44,122 nt of DNA, from IMG/VR virus record IMGVR_UViG_3300050821_003815, positions 1 through 44,122 of that record. The stretch is one strand, 5' to 3'. The notes under the pieces are model-generated. The model was not told the origin of the DNA and ran no database searches. It was given only the letters and a program-made list of their open reading frames with translations. The translations under genes were made by a program, and so were the position numbers. This DNA is from a virus. Numbering within the stretch: the first letter of the stretch is position 1; each line of letters begins with the position of its first letter. This document shows positions 39,340 through 44,122 of the stretch, in pieces.

Positions 39340-40272
39340 ATGACCATTTGTGCCGCTGCCTTGGCTGCGAAGTCAAAGGCAATCGTATGCGTGGCGGACA
39401 AGGCTATGAGTTTCGGGGATGTCATATCGTGGGATTCAGATGTAACAAAGATTGTTCCTCTGAGTCATCCGGGATGCGTTGCGATGATGTCCGGTCCAGA
39501 GGAAGGAACTTCTAGGGTACTTTCTGCTTTGCTTGCTATCGCCGACTTGGGTAGCACGGTCGAGGAAATCAAGAAAACGTGTGAGCGGGAGTACGGCGAA
39601 TGTGTCCAAGAGTTGATTGAGCAGAAGTTTCTAAAGCCTCGGTTGCTGACGAAAGAACTATACAAGACCGCCACGACCGGCGCGGAAGTAAACTCTGCTA
39701 TTGAGGCTCTGAGTAGCGAGATTAAGGGCTACAGCATAGGGTGTGATTTTATTGTCTGCGGATTCGATTCTAAGAAATCACCGTTCATCTTAGATTTGAG
39801 CCTCCCTGACGGTACGGCGACTGACATGACCTCCGTTGGATTCGCCGCTATCGGTAGCGGGCATGAATACACCTTGGCGCGATTACTCTTTCTAACACAC
39901 CGCAGAGATGATGATTTAGATAAGTCCCTTTATGACGTTTTCGATGCAAAAGCAAGCGCCGAAATGTCTCCTACGGTTGGCACCGACTGGGACTCTGTTG
40001 TCGTTTATTGTGGTGGTGACGGCACGGCTAAAGTTGAATTTGTTGACGATGATATTAACGACTTGATTGAGCGCGTTTGGTTTCACAAGGCTGCCCTTTC
40101 GCCTTACGAGAAGAGGGAGGCGGGACAGCCAACGAAGCCTCCTCGCGCATGGAAGTCCAAGTTAAAGAAATACGCGGACAAACTCCTCAGCCCCGAGAAG
40201 CCTTCAGATTCTTCTCAAGGGAAAGCGCTGTCTAAGGGGAAGATTGTTGCACCGCGAGAGGAGCAGACATGA
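39340..40272 (+). CDS. Proteasome-like Ntn hydrolase
   Basis: This 310-aa protein looks like a proteasome beta/HslV-type Ntn hydrolase. After removal of Met the first residue is Thr (MTICAAALAAKS), the position of the catalytic nucleophile. Asp19 (VCVADKAMSFGD) and Lys36 (SDVTKIVPLS) match the Asp17 and Lys33 of the family, and GFAAIGSGHEYTLARLL is the usual glycine-serine-glycine segment. The core ends near residue 240; a lysine-rich tail of about 65 residues follows (SKLKKYADKLLSPEK). It has no signal peptide. No ATPase partner such as HslU is encoded nearby. TAGGAAT precedes ATG 39340, and its stop overlaps the lipoprotein start. Confidence 0.75.
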   Translation: MTICAAALAAKSKAIVCVADKAMSFGDVISWDSDVTKIVPLSHPGCVAMMSGPEEGTSRVLSALLAIADLGSTVEEIKKTCEREYGECVQELIEQKFLKPRLLTKELYKTATTGAEVNSAIEALSSEIKGYSIGCDFIVCGFDSKKSPFILDLSLPDGTATDMTSVGFAAIGSGHEYTLARLLFLTHRRDDDLDKSLYDVFDAKASAEMSPTVGTDWDSVVVYCGGDGTAKVEFVDDDINDLIERVWFHKAALSPYEKREAGQPTKPPRAWKSKLKKYADKLLSPEKPSDSSQGKALSKGKIVAPREEQT

Positions 40273-40685
40273 GGAAATGTTGGACAAACGCGCTCGCCGG
40301 TTTCCTTGCTCTGACGTTAACCGCCGGTTGTGACACTGTGCGCTCTGTGAAATCGGACTTACAGTCCTCAAAGGCTTTCGACAGAAAAGTTCGATGCGAG
40401 ACATACGCGAGCAAGACCGAGCAGTCGTTCAAGGATGCGGATAGAGAACTGACGGGAGGGAAAAGTGGCATCCTCTATTCGGTCGAACGGTCTTTCTACA
40501 GCTCAAAGCGAAACTCCTGTATCTGCGTTGTGAGAGGGTCGTCAGTGGTAAAGGGAAAATCATTTGAGACTATTCAAACGCTCGATGTGTTGACACAAGA
40601 GGATTTAGGATTCAAAAGCTATTCTGGCGATGAACTTCGCAACCTGAATACGGATATAGATGAGAAGGTCAAGAGTCTTGAATAA
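40269..40685 (+). CDS. Lipoprotein
   Basis: This 138-aa protein begins MRKCWTNALAGFLALTLTAGC, a signal peptide ending in the lipobox LTAGC, so the mature protein would start with a lipid-modified Cys21. The rest is polar and helical at first (DLQSSKAFDRKVRCETYA) with two further cysteines (NSCICVV). GAGGAG is spaced five bases from ATG 40269, which overlaps the TGA of the Ntn hydrolase gene. The tight overlap suggests the two products are made together, although one is cytoplasmic and the other envelope-bound. Confidence 0.82.
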   Translation: MRKCWTNALAGFLALTLTAGCDTVRSVKSDLQSSKAFDRKVRCETYASKTEQSFKDADRELTGGKSGILYSVERSFYSSKRNSCICVVRGSSVVKGKSFETIQTLDVLTQEDLGFKSYSGDELRNLNTDIDEKVKSLE

Positions 40686-41154
40686 TACGAATGGCGAGAA
40701 CGACGCACGAGTGCGCGAGATTCTTGCGACCGTCAAGCCGCTCGGGGCGGAATACTACCGGCTTACCGGAAAGCCTCTTGGTGTAACCGGCGAGGTTGCG
40801 GAGTATGTAGCCGCCGAGGTCCTTGGATTGACACTCGTCCCCGCTCGCACTATCGGCTACGACGCACTACGTGGCAAAGAGCGGATACAGATAAAGGGAC
40901 GCGCCTACGGTGCGAAAGCCAAGCCGGGACAACGAATGTCTCGCATCAAACTGGATGCGCCGTGCGATACGGTATTGCTCGTGCTCTTGGACAACGCGAC
41001 ACTAGAGGCTCGCGAGATGTGGGAAGCTAAATACGAGTCCGTTTGTGAGTGCCTCAGACGCCCCGGCTCCAAAGCAAGGGAGCGAGGCGCATTGAGTGTT
41101 TCGGCCTTCAAAGATCTGCCGACTGCTCGGCGCGTATTCCCGGTTGAGGTCTAA
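40660..41154 (+). CDS. PD-(D/E)XK-like protein (DUF6998-type)
   Basis: This 164-aa protein has the layout of a restriction-endonuclease-like fold: GEVAEYVAAEVLGLTLV as the first helix with a conserved Glu, GYDAL with the metal-binding Asp, and RIQIKGRAYG as the (E/Q)xK strand. SRIKLDAPCDTVLLVLLD and the closing ALSVSAFKDLPTARRVF fit the uncharacterised DUF6998-type proteins of phages and defence loci. Catalytic Asp and Lys are present, so nuclease activity is possible. The start is either ATG 40660, overlapping the previous gene by 26 bases, or TTG 40678 with an AAGGT site. Confidence 0.72.
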   Translation: MRRSRVLNNTNGENDARVREILATVKPLGAEYYRLTGKPLGVTGEVAEYVAAEVLGLTLVPARTIGYDALRGKERIQIKGRAYGAKAKPGQRMSRIKLDAPCDTVLLVLLDNATLEAREMWEAKYESVCECLRRPGSKARERGALSVSAFKDLPTARRVFPVEV

Positions 41155-41212
41155 AAGATGAGCCGCCCGAAGGTAAGGAGAAATGCCCGGCTCGTGATTG
41201 AGAGGTAGGAAT

Positions 41213-42100
41213 ATGGCGGTGAAGATACACTTTCGGCGCATGGAAAATGAGGACTTCTGGAGACTGCTATTGCCATTCATATTTTCTTTTGTAATTGGCG
41301 TTCTCCTCAAACTGTGGAATCCATGCTACTCGTGGCTTTATGGCATCGCCTCACCATTGGCAGACGCTTTCATGGTGGCTGGAATTATTGGTGTAGGGCT
41401 GGAACTCGTCGCAACGAAATTCTTGATTGAAAGTGCGGCGGATGATTTAGCTGGAAAGCTGGTCGGGCGGGGGTTGCCACGGGAATTGCAGAGACACATT
41501 ATTGATATCGTAAACACGAAGATAGTTCGAGACCATTACGTAAAATCCTACCGTTTTAGTGAGCCTAACGACGAACACAGGGTAAAGGTCGAGTTGGAAA
41601 TCAGATTTGATGTTCGCAATTGGTCTGAGTTGCCCGTTTCCTATACTCCGACTATGGACGAAGAGGATGTTTTTAAGCCTGAGTTCCTCTATTTGGAATA
41701 CCAGATTAAAGGAAAGCCTCCAAAAAGTTTTAGCGCACAGCAACTCGAAGCGAGAATAAAGAATAAGTATGAGCCGAGCACTACGACCAAGGAAGTCAGT
41801 GGTGACGAAATCCAACTAGAACCATTTCGCGACAACCCTGAGTCTATATGCAACGTGACATGGCGACTAAGGGTTACGTTGCCAGATGAATTTAGCGATG
41901 TTAGCGAATTTCACGATGCCACAATTGGCGCGACTTTACGCCTTGCGGAAAGACCGGATTGGTTACAGTTTGAATCCTCTGGAGATATGCAGCCACGCAA
42001 TGAAGAGAGCCTATCGTGGGTATTCAACGGACCTTTCATAGCCGGACAGCAGATACGCGCTCGGTGGTTTCGTAAACCGGGTACAAGGAGAAATCATTAA
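41213..42100 (+). CDS. Two-helix membrane protein with large soluble domain
   Basis: This 295-aa protein starts at ATG 41213 (AGGTAGGA upstream). Two membrane helices lie at about 17-36 (LLLPFIFSFVIGVLLKL) and 48-68 (DAFMVAGIIGVGLELVA), so the N- and C-termini are on the same side. The remaining 225 residues are charged; a helix (PRELQRHIIDIVNTKIV) precedes a beta-rich region (HRVKVELEIRFDVRNW, ICNVTWRLRVTLPDE). The plan of two helices plus a beta-rich cytoplasmic domain is common among membrane effectors of phage-defence systems. It ends the operon. A 16-codon frame at 41158-41208 (MSRPKVRRNARLVIER) lies just before it. Confidence 0.75.
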   Translation: MAVKIHFRRMENEDFWRLLLPFIFSFVIGVLLKLWNPCYSWLYGIASPLADAFMVAGIIGVGLELVATKFLIESAADDLAGKLVGRGLPRELQRHIIDIVNTKIVRDHYVKSYRFSEPNDEHRVKVELEIRFDVRNWSELPVSYTPTMDEEDVFKPEFLYLEYQIKGKPPKSFSAQQLEARIKNKYEPSTTTKEVSGDEIQLEPFRDNPESICNVTWRLRVTLPDEFSDVSEFHDATIGATLRLAERPDWLQFESSGDMQPRNEESLSWVFNGPFIAGQQIRARWFRKPGTRRNH

Positions 42101-42118
42101 AGAAGCAAGAGTTGGTGT

Positions 42119-42490
42119 TCATCTTTTTCTAGCAGCATCCTCATCCAAGAATGTTTCCTTCAGGCTGTGGCGCTTGACAAAACCAAGCAATCTATTCCGC
42201 ATCTCCATGCCATAAATCCATTCCATCAAAAGACCCTCGTCGTTGCAGTTCTTTTTCAAACTCGGATTGGCGTCTTGGCAATCATGTATGTAGCCGACCC
42301 TAGTAAATAACTCGTTAAAGGACAGGCTAGACACTTCATTCGCCCCACCGTGTGATGCTCGATTAATATCCGCCATCCACAGATTGAAATCTGCTTGGCA
42401 AGCATCCAGCGTAGGGGCGTGCTTAATCTCTTGTGCCACAGTTGGCAGAGATATTACCAACAACATCGCAGCAATCAATAAGTTTTTCAT
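42119..42490 (-). CDS. Secreted protein, paralogue A
   Basis: This 123-aa protein has the signal peptide MKNLLIAAMLLVISLPTVAQ. The mature part is helical with three cysteines and ends with RHSLKETFLDEDAARKR. It is related to its upstream neighbour (42490-42837), whose end is RHDLWHTFLVEDAAGER; both also share the cysteine near the mature start (LDACQAD against PEQCKTD) and one in the middle. The pair arose by tandem duplication. Its start overlaps the stop of the neighbour (TAATG on the minus strand), so they form an operon. Function unknown. Confidence 0.8.
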   Translation of the reverse strand: MKNLLIAAMLLVISLPTVAQEIKHAPTLDACQADFNLWMADINRASHGGANEVSSLSFNELFTRVGYIHDCQDANPSLKKNCNDEGLLMEWIYGMEMRNRLLGFVKRHSLKETFLDEDAARKR

Positions 42491-42837
42491 TATCTTTCAC
42501 CTGCCGCATCCTCAACAAGAAATGTATGCCAGAGGTCATGGCGACCAATAAAATGGCTCTCCCTGCGCCGATATTCCAGTGCATACGTGGCAATTATTTC
42601 CATGTACAAACTTTGCTCTTTCTCGGATTCGGTTAAGGAAACACATTGCGCCATCGCGTCGATTCGGCGACCAACTTCCTCAATTGAAAGCTTGTCCATT
42701 GGTTGATTGTCTCTCGCGTAGTCATACCACGCACCCGCATCGGTCTTGCATTGTTCTGGCGTTGGCTTGACTGTGGCTTCTTGGGCAACGACCCCAACAG
42801 CCATGACAATTAAAGCAATTGCCGCGATTCTGCTCAT
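42490..42837 (-). CDS. Secreted protein, paralogue B
   Basis: This 115-aa protein starts at ATG 42837, giving MSRIAAIALIVMAVGVVAQ as signal peptide; the longer frame to 42861 places polar residues before it. Like paralogue A it has cysteines at PEQCKTD and MAQCVSL and the C-terminal block HDLWHTFLVEDAA. The helices around KLSIEEVGRRIDAM correspond to SLSFNELFTRVGYI in paralogue A. It is the first gene of the leftward pair and is divergent from the secreted protein at 42992. Small exported helical proteins with a conserved C-terminal motif could be envelope stress or immunity-type factors; this is a guess. Confidence 0.78.
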   Translation of the reverse strand: MSRIAAIALIVMAVGVVAQEATVKPTPEQCKTDAGAWYDYARDNQPMDKLSIEEVGRRIDAMAQCVSLTESEKEQSLYMEIIATYALEYRRRESHFIGRHDLWHTFLVEDAAGER

Positions 42838-42991
42838 GGGACCTCCATAGGACACGCCCATAATACGCTTGTTGGCTACACTTGAGATTCCGCTCTGCTC
42901 GCTCGCGGTAGCCGGGTTGTCAGACCTTGCACTTTAGTGCCATTGCATCTTGTTCACCCTAAGCCGAGGATGGCTGCATTCGGAGGATGCT

Positions 42992-43282
42992 ATGAAAAGA
43001 ATGTTGGTGGTAACGCTGCTGTTTCTATTGACTACCCTGCCAGTGTTCGGGCGGGGCGGGAGCCATTCTCACAGTTCCAAGACATCCAAGACAAGCACCG
43101 CCGCTTGCTGCTCTAAGAGCGCAAGTGACGTGCACGTCCACGGCTACACCAAGAAGGACGGAACGGTTGTTCAGCCCTACACCCGCACACATGAGAACAG
43201 TACGCAACGGGACAACTTTTCAACAAAGGGCAATGTCAACCCGTACACCGGAAAAGTTGGCACGAAGGAACCGACACATTGA
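42992..43282 (+). CDS. Small secreted protein with NPYTG motif
   Basis: This 96-aa protein has the signal peptide MKRMLVVTLLFLLTTLPVFG and a Ser/His/Thr-rich start of the mature part (GGSHSHSSKTSKTS). The C-terminal half VHVHGYTKKDGTVVQPYTRT ... FSTKGNVNPYTGKVGT matches a common family of short exported bacterial proteins that share 'GYxRxxGTxVxPHxRT' and 'NVNPYTGxxG'. Function of that family is not known. GGAGG lies five bases before ATG 42992. It is the last gene before attR and thus a classic lysogenic cargo position. Confidence 0.82.
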   Translation: MKRMLVVTLLFLLTTLPVFGRGGSHSHSSKTSKTSTAACCSKSASDVHVHGYTKKDGTVVQPYTRTHENSTQRDNFSTKGNVNPYTGKVGTKEPTH

Positions 43283-43299
43283 CGCGGTTGCCTTTTAGG

Positions 43300-43326
43300 G
43301 GTCCGGTCAGGTGCCGGACCTGCTTT
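43300..43326 (+). terminator. Terminator-like hairpin near the right end
   Basis: GGTCCGG (43300-43306) pairs with CCGGACC (43314-43320) over a 7-nt loop and is followed by TGCTTT. It ends the last cargo gene 18 bases downstream of its stop. The T-run is short. Confidence 0.6.
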
Positions 43327-43331
43327 CACAA

Positions 43332-43351
43332 TTGTGCCGTTTTTGTGCCGT
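43332..43351 (+). promoter_or_regulatory. Candidate integrase arm-type sites (right pair)
   Basis: TTGTGCCGT occurs at 43332-43340 and again at 43343-43351, one helical turn (11 bp) apart, 84-103 bp inside attR. The third copy is at 155-163 inside attL. Paired, helically phased copies on one arm are typical of tyrosine-integrase arm sites. Confidence 0.5.
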
Positions 43352-43434
43352 CATATCAGGGAAGGGCGGTAAGCGTGGTATCTATGGTAGTGTGAAGTCA
43401 GCAAGTTACCTGTTATCAATATGGACAGTGGGAC

Positions 43435-43457
43435 CGAATCCCCCCCTCTCCGCCAGA
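43435..43457 (+). repeat. attR core (23-bp direct repeat)
   Basis: An exact copy of the tRNA-Ser 3' end (76-98) with no tRNA body attached, as expected of the distal attachment site. It separates prophage DNA from the host transporter gene. Confidence 0.92.
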
Positions 43458-43525
43458 CCTTTGATAGCTGCTGCAATCTGCCGTACTTGGCTGCCGTGGT
43501 GTCCACCTTTTCCCATCGACGAGCG

Positions 43526-44122
43526 GTGGGCGGATCGCAGCCGGCGACGCGCGAGCCTTCTTGGATACTCCAGCTTACCCCGCCAGAACGCAACACTCTG
43601 TTGGCCACATTCGGCGGCTGGGCGCTCGATGGCTTGGACGTCATGGTGTACAGCTTCGTGATCCCCAGTCTGATCGCCGCATGGCACATCAGCAAAGGTG
43701 AAGCAGGCCTGCTGGCCGCTGTTGTGCTGGTTATCTCTGCGATCGGCGGTTGGCTGGCCGGTCTACTCGCGGATCGATTCGGACGCACCCGCATCCTGCA
43801 AATCACCATTGTGTGGTTTGCGTTCTTCACCTTTCTCAGCGGATTTACTCATTCGCTCTGGCAACTGCTGTTGACCCGCGGCTTGCAAGGTCTGGGTTTT
43901 GGCGGCGAGTGGGCCGTGGGATCAGTTCTCATGGGCGAAACCATCCGCGCGCAGCATCGCGGCAAAGCGGTTGGAACCGTGCAAGCCGGATGGGCGATCG
44001 GTTGGGGCCTGGCTGCGATTTTCTACACTGCGCTCTTCTCGCTGCTGTCGGCGGCAATCGCCTGGCGAGCTATGTTCTGGATCGGTATCCTGCCGGCGCT
44101 GCTGGTGTTTTACATCCGGCGC
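43526..44122 (+). CDS. Host MFS transporter (N-terminal part, runs off the window)
   Basis: Just outside attR a major-facilitator protein begins and is cut by the window end. Helix 1 carries FGGWALDGLDVMVYSFV, followed by the family loop LADRFGRTRIL between helices 2 and 3, LLTRGLQGLGFGGEWAVG in helix 4 and AVGTVQAGWAIGWGL in helix 5. This is the pattern of aromatic-acid/metabolite:proton symporters. The start is uncertain: the frame is open back into the att core, and GTG 43526, 43499 or 43496 are possible; 43526 gives the most usual N-terminus (PATREPSWILQLTPPER). No ATG exists before helix 1. It is a chromosomal gene next to tRNA-Ser. Confidence 0.85.
   Translation, partial: MGGSQPATREPSWILQLTPPERNTLLATFGGWALDGLDVMVYSFVIPSLIAAWHISKGEAGLLAAVVLVISAIGGWLAGLLADRFGRTRILQITIVWFAFFTFLSGFTHSLWQLLLTRGLQGLGFGGEWAVGSVLMGETIRAQHRGKAVGTVQAGWAIGWGLAAIFYTALFSLLSAAIAWRAMFWIGILPALLVFYIRR

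Larger units (their letters stand above)
76..43457. mobile_element. Complete integrated siphovirus-type prophage (about 43.4 kb)
   Basis: The element is bounded by a 23-bp direct repeat of the tRNA-Ser 3' end (76-98 and 43435-43457). It carries an integrase next to the left repeat and a full head and tail gene set in conventional order (8351-34240). Host genes flank it on both sides: the tRNA on the left and a transporter on the right. All core virion genes are open and start with sensible ribosome sites, so the virion module looks intact. Replication, lysis and repressor genes were not recognised. Confidence 0.93.

Noticed and set aside
1-44122. CRISPR arrays and insertion sequences
   Set aside because: No regularly spaced repeats and no transposase genes were seen anywhere in the window.

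Overview
The window holds one integrated tailed phage (prophage) of about 43.4 kb with a little host DNA on each side. At the left edge is a complete host tRNA-Ser (anticodon CGA). Its last 23 bp recur exactly at 43435-43457, which marks the two attachment sites. A tyrosine integrase lies just inside the left site. Outside the right site a host major-facilitator transporter begins and runs off the end. The host is probably an acidobacterium: this is inferred from the HAF-repeat secreted protein, the many small exported proteins and the strong AAGGAG-type ribosome sites, not proven.

Layout. 220-3269: integrase, then a rightward cluster of mostly unrecognised genes ending in a strong terminator (3288-3318). 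3431-6246: an early-type cluster with a small helix-turn-helix protein, two copies of an unrecognised family (3653 and 4771) around a coiled-coil winged-helix protein, and a 550-base gene-free, hairpin-rich stretch. 6298-8348: a leftward membrane protein and a two-domain glycosyltransferase. 8351-34240: the late module in normal HK97/siphovirus order: HNH nuclease, TerS, TerL, portal, prohead protease, major capsid, connector, head closure, gp10-like, tail terminator, tail tube, tail chaperone with a -1 frameshift, tape measure, DUF2460, DUF2163, NlpC/P60, a GTA-type tail-tip protein and a tail fibre. 34305-43282: accessory genes on both strands.

The late module is interrupted by genes that do not belong to virion assembly: a secreted protein (11318-11824), an antisense 93-aa gene plus a hairpin-rich gene-free segment (14461-15374), a tail-fibre-tip fragment and a secreted HAF-repeat protein (20435-21739), another secreted protein (25019-25765) and a uracil-DNA-glycosylase-like protein (26625-27278). 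Several have their own promoter-like sequences and good ribosome sites, as expected of morons expressed from the prophage. In all, nine predicted exported proteins are encoded, an unusual lysogenic-conversion load.

The best candidate for an undescribed system is the seven-gene rightward cluster 36856-42100: a regulator with two ribbon-helix-helix-like repeats, a four-helix membrane protein, a zinc-ribbon/GNAT acetyltransferase, a proteasome-like Ntn hydrolase, a lipoprotein, a PD-(D/E)XK-like protein and a two-helix membrane protein with a soluble C-terminal domain. It sits behind a palindromic operator and between leftward genes, and looks like a defence or superinfection-control cassette. 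No replication, classical repressor, holin or endolysin gene could be recognised anywhere in the prophage.
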